A stretch of 64,000 nucleotides of DNA from Burkholderia sp. 9120 (GCF_000745015.1 NZ_JQNA01000002.1:682001-746000), one strand, 5' to 3'; positions 46,673 to 56,336 are shown, counted from the first letter of the stretch. Numbers and translations: made by a program. The notes: a model not told the origin generated them from the letters alone.

Positions 46673-49333
46673 TCAACTCTTCCCGCCCGCTTCGCCGGCC
46701 GTAGGAATCTGCGGCGGGATCGGCGCGGTCTGGCCGGTCGGCGGCGGTGCCGGACGCGGTTCGTGCGACACGTCACGCGCCACCGCCAACGGCGCATGCA
46801 CACCTCGCGCCGCCGAACCTGAAGCCGACCCTGAGCCCGTCTCCGCATGCGCATGCCCATGCGGCACGAATCCGGACATCTCATCGTCCTGCAAAGGCTG
46901 CCCTTCGCTATCCTTCGACGACGTGTACACGCGCATCTGCGGCACCGGAATCTCAATACCGGCTTCGTCCATCTTGCGTTTGAGCCGCAGATTGAATGCG
47001 CGCGCCACACTCCATTGCTGCAGCGGCCGCGTCTTGATCTGCCCTTTCACGACCATCCAGTTCGGATCGAAACGGTCGAGTCCCCACACCTCGATCGGCC
47101 CGAGCATCTCGCGGCGGTAACGGAAATCGGCCATCAGATCGGCGCCGACTTCGCGAATCAACTGCGTGATCTGATCGACGTCGGTGGAGAACGACATACG
47201 CACCTCGAACACCGCGTACGCGAAATCGCGCGACAGGTTCTTGACGATCTTGATCTGCGAGAACGGAATCGCGTGGATCGCGCCCTGCCCGTCGCGCAGG
47301 CGCACGGTCCGGATCGACAGATGCTCGACCGTGCCCGCGTGACCGCCGTCCACGTCGATCCAGTCGCCGACCGAAATCGTATCTTCGATAATGATGAACA
47401 GCCCCGTGATCAGGTCGGTCACGAGCGACTGCGCGCCGAAGCCGATCGCGAGACCGATCACCCCGGCGCCGGCCAGCAGCGGCGTGACGTTGATCCCGAG
47501 GTTGGCCGCCGTGACGATGCCGGCGACCGTCATGATCGACACCAGCAGCACGTTGCGCACGAGCGGCAGCATCGTGCGAGCCCGCATGCTCGGACCGCGT
47601 CCCTTGTTGCGCGAGCCGCCGGGACTGAGCGCCTCGGTGATCGCGGTATCCACCAGAATCCACAGCAGCCACGCGATGAACACCGTGGCGATGATCGCCG
47701 TCACCGCATGCGCGATGCCGCGCGCGGCGACGTTTTCCTCGATCACTTCCGCGAGCGACACACCCCACAAACGCGCCGCGAGTTCAAAGAAAAATAGCCA
47801 GATGAAGAGCGTCAGCAGCGTGCCGCAAAACCGCAGCAAGCGCGTCAGATACGGCGAGCGGCGACGGGAGCGCGCGCTGCGCGGACGCGTCATGCGTAAC
47901 ACAACGGCCGACAGGAAAAACGCCAGCACCAGCAGCAGCGCGGTCACCACCGAAATCTGCAGCACGTTCTCGCTGGACCCCGAGCCGCCGAGCGTGGCGA
48001 CTATCGACGCCGTGGACAACACCAGCACCGGCACATGCCAGAGCGCGGCGAGTACATCGAACGCATCGGTCGCGGCCTTGTGGTCGTTGCGTTGCTCGTA
48101 AGGCCGGTTGCGGATCAGATGCGCAATCGGCCGACGGAACGCCAGCGCGAAATAGCCGGTGAGAATCGCGGCCGTCATATTGGCCGCCGTCGAAATCAAC
48201 GCGGCGAGATTCGAACCGAGCTGATGCGCGACGTCGTAATTGACGGCCGCATCGCCGAGCGCCCCGCACACGCCGACCAGGAACAGCACGCGCCGCGCGT
48301 GATCGATCAGCAGGCGCACCGCCACCCGCCGATGCCCCGAGCCGAACAGCGAAAACATGATCAGGCAGATCGCCGAAAACACCGCGCCCGCGACGATCGC
48401 ATACGCGACCACCATGCCGAGCGTTCGGCCGAGCGCATCGGGCATCGCGCGGACAAACAGCAGCGCGGCGACAAACGCGACGATCCACGGCCCGACACGG
48501 CGAAGCGCGAAGATCAGCAGCTCGCCCGTGGTGGGATTCGGGTTGAGCCCCATGAGAATGCCGAAACGCCGGTACAGCCGGTGCTGCACATAGACCAGCG
48601 CGCCGGCACAGGCGCCCCAGCCGGCCAGCATCGCGAGCATCGAGAACAGAATGCGGCCGAAGCTTTCCTGGCCCTGGCCCGAAACGATCGTGTACAGCTC
48701 GTTGCCGGCCGCGTTAAAGCGACCGCCCCAATAGCGCACCGGCGTGCGGCCCTGATGCACGTCGGATTCGAACGACGCGATCCCCGACGCGATCGCGCCG
48801 AGCAAGCCGGGACTCGGCTGAACCGGCGCAGGCGGCGCGACGTTCTGCGAGACGGCGCGCAGCTTCTTGAGCTGGGTGACGAGCGCGGTGCGCTGGCGGT
48901 CGTTGTCGAGCGTGGCGATCACGCTGTCGAGCGAACGCGTCAGTTCCGCCTGGCTTGCGGCGGTCGGCGCGGAAGCGGCATCCGCCGCCGAAGCGCCCGA
49001 AGCCGCAGCGGGCGGGTTCGCCGTCGCGCTGTTGATCAGGCTCTGCAACGCGGGAATGACCGGCGTGCTGGAGACGGCGCCGGCGGCCCAGGCGTTGGCG
49101 GGCAGCGATCCGGCCCACAGGATCAGCGCGGCGCACATCGCAGTTGCGCATGAGCCAAACCACATGCCGAAGCACGCGCCGAACCACTCTGCAAAGCGCG
49201 CGGGGACGCTACGGTCGCGGCGAATGCCGGGTCCGTCACGAAGCGAAGAAGAATGAAAGACGGCGTGAATCGCCGGCTGCCCGCCGTTGGACGGCGCAGC
49301 CTCGGATTCACGCCGCGATGGGCATGACTGCAT
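46673..49333 (-). CDS. MscS-family mechanosensitive channel (YbiO-like)
   Basis: The large MscS homologue (up to 886 residues) has an N-terminal signal-like segment (ATAMCAALILWAGSLPANAW), a periplasmic helical region, about ten membrane helices and the MscS pore/beta domain: TPLLAGAGVIGLAIGFGAQS, VTDLITGLFIIIEDTISVGD and LSIRTVRLRDGQGAIHAIPF. The C-terminal tail is Pro/Ala/His-rich. It protects against hypo-osmotic shock by releasing solutes. The start is uncertain: ATG 49333 has only a weak SD, and a start near 49165 would place the signal segment at the N-terminus. It is convergent with the dioxygenase gene. Confidence 0.92.
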   Translation of the reverse strand: MQSCPSRRESEAAPSNGGQPAIHAVFHSSSLRDGPGIRRDRSVPARFAEWFGACFGMWFGSCATAMCAALILWAGSLPANAWAAGAVSSTPVIPALQSLINSATANPPAAASGASAADAASAPTAASQAELTRSLDSVIATLDNDRQRTALVTQLKKLRAVSQNVAPPAPVQPSPGLLGAIASGIASFESDVHQGRTPVRYWGGRFNAAGNELYTIVSGQGQESFGRILFSMLAMLAGWGACAGALVYVQHRLYRRFGILMGLNPNPTTGELLIFALRRVGPWIVAFVAALLFVRAMPDALGRTLGMVVAYAIVAGAVFSAICLIMFSLFGSGHRRVAVRLLIDHARRVLFLVGVCGALGDAAVNYDVAHQLGSNLAALISTAANMTAAILTGYFALAFRRPIAHLIRNRPYEQRNDHKAATDAFDVLAALWHVPVLVLSTASIVATLGGSGSSENVLQISVVTALLLVLAFFLSAVVLRMTRPRSARSRRRSPYLTRLLRFCGTLLTLFIWLFFFELAARLWGVSLAEVIEENVAARGIAHAVTAIIATVFIAWLLWILVDTAITEALSPGGSRNKGRGPSMRARTMLPLVRNVLLVSIMTVAGIVTAANLGINVTPLLAGAGVIGLAIGFGAQSLVTDLITGLFIIIEDTISVGDWIDVDGGHAGTVEHLSIRTVRLRDGQGAIHAIPFSQIKIVKNLSRDFAYAVFEVRMSFSTDVDQITQLIREVGADLMADFRYRREMLGPIEVWGLDRFDPNWMVVKGQIKTRPLQQWSVARAFNLRLKRKMDEAGIEIPVPQMRVYTSSKDSEGQPLQDDEMSGFVPHGHAHAETGSGSASGSAARGVHAPLAVARDVSHEPRPAPPPTGQTAPIPPQIPTAGEAGGKS

Positions 49334-49516
49334 GGCAATCCGTAAGAAAACGGGAGACGCCAGTGTAGCCGCAGTTTTATCGGGCGCGACCGAACATGCG
49401 TAACCGAATGTTAGGACGCTTGCGCGCCGACGCCTTCACAGGCGCACCGCGCGCGGTCCCGTCCTACGCCGGAAGGCCGGTTCTGTCCGCCGTCAAACTC
49501 AAAAAGCTCGATAAGC

Positions 49517-50164
49517 TCAATACGCCACGGTCGCGATCTGATGAACGAAACGGCCCTGCTCCAATTCGTCGACGAAGGCGACTGCGTAGTCTTCCGCCGA
49601 AATGCGGCTATTGCCTTCCGCATCGGCCAGCAGCGTGTTCGTGCCCGTGCGGAACGCGCCCGTGCGCTCGCCCGGCGCGATCAGCGCGGCCGGCGCGAAG
49701 AACGTCCAGTCGAGATCGGTGACGCCGCGGTAGTACGTCAGCACGTCGCGATGCGCGAGCGCGACCGCTTTGTACGCGTCCGGGAAACCTTCCGTATCGA
49801 CCAGTTGTTTGCCCGGCGCGACTTCGAGCGAACCCGCGCCGCCCACCGCCACGAGGCGCTTCAGGCCCGCCGCGCGCATGCCGTCCACCAGGGCCCGGGT
49901 CGCCGTGCTCACCACCGCGGCCTCGCCGTGCGGCGGCGAATACGCGCTCGCCACCACGTCATGCCCCCGCACCGCGGCGCCGACGCTCGCCGCGTCGAGC
50001 ACATCCGCCTGCACCGCGGTCAGATTCGCAACGTCGGTCGGGACACGCGCCGGATTGCGCACCAGCGCCGTCACCTGATGCCCGCGACGGGCCGCTTCCG
50101 CGGCGATTCGCGAACCGATCATGCCGGTGGCGCCAAACAACGCGATCTTCAATTGCTTGCTCAT
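49517..50164 (-). CDS. NAD(P)-binding (NmrA/YwnB-like) protein
   Basis: The 215-residue Rossmann protein of the atypical SDR/NmrA type has IALFGATGMIGSRIAAEAAR (dinucleotide motif), VTALVRNPARV, RLVAVGGAGSLEVAPGKQLV and LDWTFFAPAALIAPGERTG. No Tyr-xxx-Lys catalytic pair is evident, so it may sense the NAD(P) ratio or be a reductase. Its neighbour upstream is an Rrf2 regulator, the same pair as ywnB/ywnA in Bacillus. AGGAG precedes the ATG. A palindromic operator lies just upstream at 50188-50212. Confidence 0.88.
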   Translation of the reverse strand: MSKQLKIALFGATGMIGSRIAAEAARRGHQVTALVRNPARVPTDVANLTAVQADVLDAASVGAAVRGHDVVASAYSPPHGEAAVVSTATRALVDGMRAAGLKRLVAVGGAGSLEVAPGKQLVDTEGFPDAYKAVALAHRDVLTYYRGVTDLDWTFFAPAALIAPGERTGAFRTGTNTLLADAEGNSRISAEDYAVAFVDELEQGRFVHQIATVAY

Positions 50165-50187
50165 TTCGAAGCTCCTGTTATGGGCTT

Positions 50188-50212
50188 ATATGTAACCACG
50201 TTGATTACATAT
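50188..50212. promoter_or_regulatory. Palindromic operator between NmrA-like and Rrf2 genes
   Basis: ATATGTAA and TTACATAT are perfect inverted arms separated by nine bases. The dyad lies 24 bases upstream of the NmrA-like ATG. The same ATTACAT core occurs upstream of the Rrf2 gene at 50816-50822, which suggests both are Rrf2 targets. Confidence 0.7.
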
Positions 50213-50296
50213 AATGCGGAAAAAAGAGGGGCCCAGGCCCCCGTTGGTTGTCAGGCGCGTGCGTCTTGTCGACAGCCCATGCGCCCGCCCGTTCTG

Positions 50297-50776
50297 CTAC
50301 TTCTTCGCGACGTCGCCGCCAGCGTGATGCGCGCGCCGCTTGCGTTCCTGCTGCCGCTCGGCCCGCACTACGTCGGCCGTGGCGTCGGCCAGCGTCCGTG
50401 CGCCGAGCGATGCCTCCATGGCGAGTTGCGCGTCATCGATGATGCCACGCAGCACACCTTGAATATGACGCCCGACCATGCACGCCGGATTCGGCTCCTC
50501 GCGATGCAATGCGAATAATTGCGCGTCGTCCACCGCGCGATACACCTCGAGCAAACTGATCTGCTCCGGCGACCGCGCGAGTAGCGCGCCGCCGCCCGCG
50601 CCGAGCTGCGAGGTGGTGAGACCCGCCTCGGCCAGCATGGACAACAGCCGCCGGATCAACGCGGGATTCGTGTTGACGCTGCCCGCGATCATGTCCGACG
50701 AGAGCGGCACGCCCTCCTGCAACGACAGCAGCGCGAGCACGTGTACCGCAAATGCAAACCGGCTACTCGTATTCAC
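50297..50776 (-). CDS. Rrf2-family transcriptional regulator
   Basis: The 159-residue protein has the Rrf2 winged HTH (SSRFAFAVHVLALLSLQEGV, then MIAGSVNTNPALIRRLLSML) and GLTTSQLGAGGGALLARSPE. The only cysteine (NPACMVGRH) means it cannot bind a three-Cys Fe-S cluster, so it is of the YwnA type rather than IscR. GTG 50776 with CAGG seven bases upstream is the preferred start; a TTG eight codons upstream is unlikely. It probably represses itself and the NmrA-like gene. Confidence 0.88.
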   Translation of the reverse strand: MNTSSRFAFAVHVLALLSLQEGVPLSSDMIAGSVNTNPALIRRLLSMLAEAGLTTSQLGAGGGALLARSPEQISLLEVYRAVDDAQLFALHREEPNPACMVGRHIQGVLRGIIDDAQLAMEASLGARTLADATADVVRAERQQERKRRAHHAGGDVAKK

Positions 50777-50812
50777 AGCAAACCTGCCCGGCGACGACAA
50801 TGTGCAACCATG

Positions 50813-50822
50813 GTAATTACAT
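50813..50822. promoter_or_regulatory. Possible Rrf2 autoregulatory operator
   Basis: The 8-bp palindrome GTAATTAC (50813-50820) extends to ATTACAT, the same core as the dyad at 50188-50212. It lies about 40 bases upstream of the Rrf2 start. Confidence 0.5.
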
Positions 50823-50864
50823 TTAATCCGACTGTCAAACGGGCGCCCCGGTTAAGCGGGTCCG

Positions 50865-51344
50865 TCACTTGTCCATCTGCTTTTGCGCGTCGCTCGAATC
50901 GCCCGAGGACGATCCCGAAGCCGACGCATTCGCCGCCGATGCCGAGCTTTGCGCCGACCATTCCTGCAGCTTGCGCCCGGCGGTTTCGAGGCCCTGGCCG
51001 GTCAGCGAAGCGGCCTTGCCGAGTTGCGCGTTGGCCGAACTCGCCGCGTTCTGCAGATTCGCTTGCGCGGTCGACGCCAACGCGTCGGGGTCGATCTTGA
51101 TCGTCGGCGCGGAGGCCGCCGAGTCGAGGTTCTGCTGGGCGGCGTCTTTGGTCGCGTCGACCTGCTGGCCGACATAGCTGGCTGCCTGATCGAGCTTCTG
51201 ACTCGCGACCTGCGCGGCGTTATTGAGCGTGCCGGCGACCTGTCCCGCCGACGCGTCATTCTTCTGACAGGCAGCCAGCCCGCCGAATACGACGAGGACC
51301 ACCGCGACACGGCGCAGCAAAGGTGAATGGAGCAATGAAATCAT
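50865..51344 (-). CDS. Ala/Gln/Ser-rich lipoprotein
   Basis: The 159-residue protein has a lipoprotein signal peptide (VAVVLVVFGGLAAC, lipobox LAAC) followed by amphipathic, Ala/Gln-rich repeats (NNAAQVASQKLDQAASYVGQ, DAAQQNLDSAASAP, ANLQNAASSANAQLGKAA) that should form a long helix or coiled coil, and a Ser-rich tail. It is probably anchored in the outer membrane. No specific family is recognised. Confidence 0.75.
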   Translation of the reverse strand: MISLLHSPLLRRVAVVLVVFGGLAACQKNDASAGQVAGTLNNAAQVASQKLDQAASYVGQQVDATKDAAQQNLDSAASAPTIKIDPDALASTAQANLQNAASSANAQLGKAASLTGQGLETAGRKLQEWSAQSSASAANASASGSSSGDSSDAQKQMDK

Positions 51345-51669
51345 GGTTCAGTGTGAGCCGCGTCGAGCGGCTTCCGCTAGCGAAAACGCGCCAATGATAC
51401 GCCGTCGCGCTGCATATCGGCCTTAGCCGGCATTCGAACGGCCAGGCACGCGACGTCAGTCCCACCTTCAGCGTGCGTTGGCGACGATGCGTATTGAGTC
51501 ATACCGCACCCATCCGCACCAGGCCCGCACTACGCGGCCCCACCTCGCGCCACCTTCATCGCTCACGTCAATTGCAGGCTCCGTCGCGGTTCTGTCAAAC
51601 GCGTTGGAGTAGACTCCCGAAGCGTATTTCCGCGTTCGATGTGTAGCGTTGATCAATTGGAGGCATGCA

Positions 51670-52251
51670 ATGGCAGCAAAGAAGATCCTGTTCCTGACTG
51701 GCGACTTCGCCGAGGATTACGAAACGATGGTGCCGTTCCAGGCACTGCAGGCAGTCGGCCATATCGTCGACGCCGTGTGCCCGAACAAGAAGGCGGGCGA
51801 TCGCATCAAGACGGCGATCCACGATTTCGAAGGCGACCAGACCTACACCGAGAAGCCGGGCCATCTGTTCGCGCTCAACGCTTCGTTCGACGACGCCGAT
51901 CCGCGTCAGTACGATGCGCTGGCAATCGCCGGCGGCCGCGCGCCGGAGTATCTGCGGCTCAATCCGAAGGTCATCGAACTGGTGCGGCAATTCGCCGAAG
52001 CCGGCAAGCCGATTGCGGCAATTTGTCACGCAGCGCAACTGCTGGCCGCCGCCGACGTGATTCGCGGCAAGCGCATCTCGGCCTACCCGGCCTGCGCCCC
52101 CGAAGTGAAAATGGCCGGCGGCGAATACGCCGACATTCCGGTCGACGCGGCAATCACCGACGCCAACTTCGTCACCGCGCCCGCATGGCCCGCGCATCCG
52201 GAATGGCTGCGTCAATTCCTCGTGCTGCTCGGCACCCGGATCGAACTCTGA
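51670..52251 (+). CDS. DJ-1/PfpI-family protein
   Basis: The 193-residue glutamine-amidotransferase-like fold has the nucleophile cysteine in [15 protein letters not shown], preceded by [16 protein letters not shown]. Members include PfpI proteases, glyoxalase III/deglycase-like enzymes and stress proteins; the exact activity is not readable. GGAGG lies six bases before ATG 51670, so seven codons of the ORF upstream are excluded. It stands alone, with 51345-51669 holding no other gene. Confidence 0.88.
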   Translation: MAAKKILFLTGDFAEDYETMVPFQALQAVGHIVDAVCPNKKAGDRIKTAIHDFEGDQTYTEKPGHLFALNASFDDADPRQYDALAIAGGRAPEYLRLNPKVIELVRQFAEAGKPIAAICHAAQLLAAADVIRGKRISAYPACAPEVKMAGGEYADIPVDAAITDANFVTAPAWPAHPEWLRQFLVLLGTRIEL

Positions 52252-52453
52252 TCCGTCCTGAGCGCGGCGCTGAGCTTTAACGTTAGCGTCAACACGTCGA
52301 CACGTCGACACTTCAGCGCCGATCCAGCGGCGAGCGCGTTGCCCGATGCGGCAATTCGCGCTCGCCGCCACCCATCCCAAATTTGAGACTCGTCCGATAG
52401 TGTTCAACGGAGGGCCTTCCTATAGTCGCCGATCGACTAGGGAGGGTCTTGCG

Positions 52454-52780
52454 ATGGAACTGACCGATTGGATCGTCATCCTCGCCGTCACGTTGATGGC
52501 GATTATTTTCTTCTGCGCACGCACGCCGGCCGACTGGTCGTGCGAGAACCGCGCGCGGCGTCTGGCCGGCACACGTCTGCTGGCGCAGGCTGCCTGCTCG
52601 CTGTGGGGGGCGTTGCTGATTATCGAGCGCAGCCTGGTCACACTGGAAGGCCTGGGCGGCCACCATCTCGAACCACTCGAAGCCCTGGCGGGCGTCGTCA
52701 TTCTGCTGGCGTTCGGTTGCTACTGGTCGATCCGCGGCCGCCGCCTGCTCAAACCCCGGCGACTTTTCACGGCGTGCTGA
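52454..52780 (+). CDS. Small membrane protein, unknown function
   Basis: The 108-residue protein has three hydrophobic segments (about residues 5-22, 45-60 and 75-92) and a basic C-terminus (RGRRLLKPRRLF). GGGAGGG precedes ATG 52454. No family is recognised. It is convergent with the histidine kinase. Confidence 0.65.
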   Translation: MELTDWIVILAVTLMAIIFFCARTPADWSCENRARRLAGTRLLAQAACSLWGALLIIERSLVTLEGLGGHHLEPLEALAGVVILLAFGCYWSIRGRRLLKPRRLFTAC

Positions 52781-52849
52781 CGCTCACGCCCAATCCCGTT
52801 CTATCCGCCGTCGGCCTGCCCCATCTTGCATGGGCGAGCCCTTGCCGCA

Positions 52850-54625
52850 TCAGCCCGCGCTGACGCCCGGCTTCGCATCCACGACAGGGTTTGCCGCGCT
52901 ACCGTTCACGATCAGGTTCGGGCGGTCACGTCCCTCGAAATCCAGCGGCCGATCGCGCAAGCCGCGAATCGGTTGAACTCCAGGCGCGGCCGCGGCCGCA
53001 GCCGGCGCAACGCGCGACTCGGCAGCCAGTTGCGCCGACCTCGCCTCGGCTTCGGGCAGCGACAGATAAAACGTCGTGCCCACGCCCTCTTTCGATTCCG
53101 CCCACACGCGTCCGCCGTGACGCTCCACCACGCGGCGCACGAGCGCCAGACCGATGCCCTCGCCGGCCACCGTATTGCCGTGCAGCCGCTGAAACGCATT
53201 GAATAGCCGCGGCAACGCGACCGCCGGAATCCCCAATCCGTTGTCCCGCACGTAGAAGATTCGTAGCGAGTGGACGCCCGGCGGTGCTGCCGTCGTGCCG
53301 ATCTCGATCCGGCCTTCGCGCGCCGGGTCCAGATAATTCACCGCATTGCCGATCAGGTTCGCGAACACCTGCTCGAGCGCGGTCGGGTCTCCCCACACCG
53401 CGGGCAATTCATGCACGCTGACATGCGCATGCCGCGCCCGGATCGAGCCTTGCATGGCGTCGATCACGCGCGGCACGATATCGCGCACCTCGACCTTCTG
53501 CTGCCGGTACTCGACACGGCCGACGCGCGACAACCGCAACAGCGCGTCGATAATGTGCGACGCGCGCAGCACGGCCGTCTGCAGATAGTGCAACGCTTCG
53601 CCGATGTCCTCGTCGACCACCCGCTCGATACGCTGCCGCGCCTCCGCGCCGAGCGACGACTCGCGCACCGCCGCGCGCAGTTCGTCGCACGCGCGGATCA
53701 GCTCTTTCGAGAAGCCCTGCAGATTCACCAGCGGCGCGCGCAGATCGTGCGACACGCTGTAGATGAACATTTCGTTTTCCTGAGTCTGCTGCCGCAAGGT
53801 TTCGTTGATTCGCGCGAGTTCGCCGGCGCGGCGCGCGAGATCAGCCTGAAAACGCACCTGGATACGCTCGGCTTCGAGCAGGCGCCGGCTGGTCTCGTGC
53901 AAGGTCAGATCGAGCCGGGCGATTTCGTCGCGGCCCGGGCCGATCGGCGCCAGCGGCTCATTGCCGGCCAACCGCCCGGCGTTGTCGGACAGCACGGCGA
54001 GCCGGCCGCGCACGCCGCGCGTAAATAGCCAGACGGCCAGCGCGACGAACAGCAACGAGCCGAGCACCGCCGCGACCACGAGAATCTGCTGACGTTCGCG
54101 CGCGGATTCCGCGGCGTTCGAGCGAAGCGCGTCGATGCGTCGTTCTTCAGACTGGAATGCCGCCACCTGCTGCCGGAAGCGATCGAGCACGTCGGCGGGC
54201 GCGAGGTCGCGGAAACGATCGAGCACATCGCGACGTCGCCCGGAATGCAGCATGTCCTGCACGCGGTCCGACCATTGCCGATACGCCTGCGCCGCCTGGC
54301 GCACCTGCACGACCCGCTCGACCTGCGCCGGGTTGTCGGCGACCAGCTCGGCCAGTTGATCGATACGGCGATCGACGTCCATCCACACCATGACCGGCGT
54401 GACGAAATGAGTGTCGTTGGCGAGTACCGCGCCGCGCAGCGCCACGGATTCGCCCAGCACCGGATCGAGAATCGCGGTGGTCTGGCGCAGCACTTCTTCG
54501 CTATGGATCGCCCAGCGCTCCGCTTGCGCCGCGTCCGACTGCGCCTTGACCAGCCCGGACAGAAGCGCCAGTTCGAAGAGGGCCGGAATTGCGATCAGCA
54601 ACAGGCCTTTGGTGGTGAGTCTCAT
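52850..54625 (-). CDS. Orphan membrane sensor histidine kinase (CHASE3-like)
   Basis: The 591-residue kinase has a membrane segment at residues 3-25, a periplasmic helical CHASE3-like domain (about 26-178), a second membrane segment (180-201), a HAMP-like linker, a coiled coil, then a HisKA domain with the phosphoacceptor His293 (YSVSHDLRAPLVNLQGFSKE) and HATPase boxes FANLIGNAVNYLDP, DNGLGIPAVALPRLF and GEGIGLALVRRVVERHGG. No response regulator lies beside it. The start at 54625 places the first membrane segment at the N-terminus. The family resembles bacteriophytochrome-type kinases without the chromophore domain. Confidence 0.9.
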   Translation of the reverse strand: MRLTTKGLLLIAIPALFELALLSGLVKAQSDAAQAERWAIHSEEVLRQTTAILDPVLGESVALRGAVLANDTHFVTPVMVWMDVDRRIDQLAELVADNPAQVERVVQVRQAAQAYRQWSDRVQDMLHSGRRRDVLDRFRDLAPADVLDRFRQQVAAFQSEERRIDALRSNAAESARERQQILVVAAVLGSLLFVALAVWLFTRGVRGRLAVLSDNAGRLAGNEPLAPIGPGRDEIARLDLTLHETSRRLLEAERIQVRFQADLARRAGELARINETLRQQTQENEMFIYSVSHDLRAPLVNLQGFSKELIRACDELRAAVRESSLGAEARQRIERVVDEDIGEALHYLQTAVLRASHIIDALLRLSRVGRVEYRQQKVEVRDIVPRVIDAMQGSIRARHAHVSVHELPAVWGDPTALEQVFANLIGNAVNYLDPAREGRIEIGTTAAPPGVHSLRIFYVRDNGLGIPAVALPRLFNAFQRLHGNTVAGEGIGLALVRRVVERHGGRVWAESKEGVGTTFYLSLPEAEARSAQLAAESRVAPAAAAAAPGVQPIRGLRDRPLDFEGRDRPNLIVNGSAANPVVDAKPGVSAG

Positions 54626-54980
54626 GCGTGCGCGGTAGAAGTCGGTAGCCGGCAGATCGTGCTCGGGACGGCACATTATGTCGGCGTTTGCACAGGAAAC
54701 AAAGCGGCCACGCCATCGACCAGGCTTGAGCCGCCAGGTGACGTCAGCGCGCGCAGCGAATGCGCATAAATCGTGGGGTTATTGAAGGCAAAGTAAGCGA
54801 TTTAGAAGGTTATGCACGACTTTGAACCATGACGCCCTGTCGCGAACTTGAACGCACTTAAATCGTGCTTATTGCGTAGTTCAAGGTGCATGTAGTCCAA
54901 CCACATGATTGGCCGGATCACAGCATTTCGCCCATTCCGGTGCGACATTGCACCGCCAATGCGTTTGTCACGCACTCATT
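54626..54980 (+). promoter_or_regulatory. Upstream control region of amtB
   Basis: No gene is seen. NtrC-like half-sites occur as GGTGCA (54885-54890) and TTGCACC (54948-54954), the former about 90 bases upstream of the sigma-54 promoter; both are weak matches by eye. Confidence 0.35.
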
Positions 54981-54997
54981 TGGCCCACTTCTTGCAT
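54981..54997 (+). promoter_or_regulatory. Sigma-54 promoter of amtB
   Basis: TGGCCCACTTCTTGCAT has GG (54982-54983) and GC (54994-54995) exactly ten bases apart and fits the -24/-12 consensus well. The ATG of amtB is about 40 bases downstream. Confidence 0.85.
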
Positions 54998-55034
54998 CCA
55001 CTGCCCGCTTTTTGCCTTTAAGCGGGACACATCG

Positions 55035-56222
55035 ATGGAAAGTCTGAAAACCGGCACCGATACCCTGTTTCTTCTGCTCGGCGCCGCCATGGTGCTGGCC
55101 ATGCACGCAGGGTTCGCATTTCTCGAACTCGGTACGGTCCGCAAAAAGAATCAGGTCAATGCGCTCGTCAAAATTCTGGTGGATTTTTCGGTCTCGACCA
55201 TTGCGTATTTCTTCATCGGCTACACCATCGCTTATGGCGTGCAGTTCTTCGGCAGCGCCGAAACCCTGGCCGCGCATAACGGCTACGCGCTGGTGCGCTT
55301 CTTTTTCCTGCTGACTTTCGCCGCCGCGATTCCGGCGATCGTGTCGGGTGGCATCGCCGAGCGTTCGAAATTCAATCCGCAGCTGTTCGCGACCTTCGTG
55401 CTGGTCGGCTTCGTCTATCCGTTCTTCGAAGGGATTGCCTGGAATGGCCGCTTCGGTATTCAGGACTGGCTGACTCACGCGTTCGGCCTGCCGTTCCACG
55501 ACTTCGCCGGTTCCGTGGTGGTGCACGCGTTCGGCGGCTGGGTCGCCCTGCCGGCGGTGCTGCTGCTGGGCCCGCGGCACGGTCGCTACCATCGCGATGG
55601 CGGCATCGCCGCGCATCCGCCGTCGAATATTCCGTTTCTCGCGCTGGGCGCCTGGGTGCTGGCGGTCGGCTGGTTCGGCTTCAACGTGATGAGCGCGCAG
55701 ACCGTCGACAAGATCAGCGGCCTCGTCGCCGTCAATTCGTTAATGGCGATGGTCGGCGGCACGCTGACCGCGTGGCTCGCGGGCCGCAACGACCCCGGCT
55801 TCACGTACAACGGACCGCTGGCCGGCCTCGTGGCGGTGTGCGCCGGCTCCGATCTGATGCACCCGCTGGGTGCGCTGGTGACGGGCGGCATCGCCGGCGT
55901 GCTGTTCGTTTATATGTTCACGTGCGTGCAAAACCGCTGGCGGATCGACGACGTGCTCGGCGTGTGGCCGCTGCATGGGCTGTGCGGCGCATGGGGCGGC
56001 ATCGCGGCGGGCATCTTCGGTCTGCGCGCGTTGGGCGGCATGGGCGGCGTGTCGTTCGGCGCACAACTGGTCGGCACGCTGGGCGGCATCGCGGTGGCGA
56101 CGCTCGGCGGCACGCTGGTGTACGGCGCGATTCGCCTGACGGTAGGCCTGCGGCTCGATCAGGAAGAGGAATACAACGGTGCGGATCTGTCGATTCACCG
56201 GATCTCGGCGACGTCGGAGTGA
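55035..56222 (+). CDS. amtB: Ammonium transporter AmtB
   Basis: The 395-residue channel has 11 predicted helices. It starts MESLKTGTDTLFLLLGAAMV without a cleavable signal, then GFAFLELGTVRKKNQVNALV; the conserved twin-His pore and gate residues lie in GSVVVHAFGGWVAL and WPLHGLCGAWGGIAAGIFGL. It conducts ammonium/ammonia into the cell. The sigma-54 promoter upstream implies nitrogen control. No glnK is adjacent, unlike the usual glnK-amtB operon, so this may be a secondary copy. ATG 55035 is chosen because the extended ORF crosses the promoter. Confidence 0.95.
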   Translation: MESLKTGTDTLFLLLGAAMVLAMHAGFAFLELGTVRKKNQVNALVKILVDFSVSTIAYFFIGYTIAYGVQFFGSAETLAAHNGYALVRFFFLLTFAAAIPAIVSGGIAERSKFNPQLFATFVLVGFVYPFFEGIAWNGRFGIQDWLTHAFGLPFHDFAGSVVVHAFGGWVALPAVLLLGPRHGRYHRDGGIAAHPPSNIPFLALGAWVLAVGWFGFNVMSAQTVDKISGLVAVNSLMAMVGGTLTAWLAGRNDPGFTYNGPLAGLVAVCAGSDLMHPLGALVTGGIAGVLFVYMFTCVQNRWRIDDVLGVWPLHGLCGAWGGIAAGIFGLRALGGMGGVSFGAQLVGTLGGIAVATLGGTLVYGAIRLTVGLRLDQEEEYNGADLSIHRISATSE

Positions 56223-56283
56223 GACGCGCCGGCCTTGCGCCACCCTGTCCCCACCAGCATTCGCCGATGTTAGACTTGCGCGC

Positions 56284-56336
56284 TGGAGATGGCATTCTCC
56301 CTTAACCGCCCTCGGGCTGATGATGCCTGCTACGCC
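56284..56336 (+). ncRNA. Fluoride riboswitch (crcB motif)
   Basis: GGAGATGGCATTCTCC, then TTAACCGCC, CTCGGGC and TGATGATGCCTGCTACG reproduce the fluoride-riboswitch consensus: P1 stem GGAGA/TCTCC and the pseudoknot pair GGCAT/ATGCC. It lies about 80 bases before crcB. Fluoride binding should switch on crcB expression. Confidence 0.93.
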
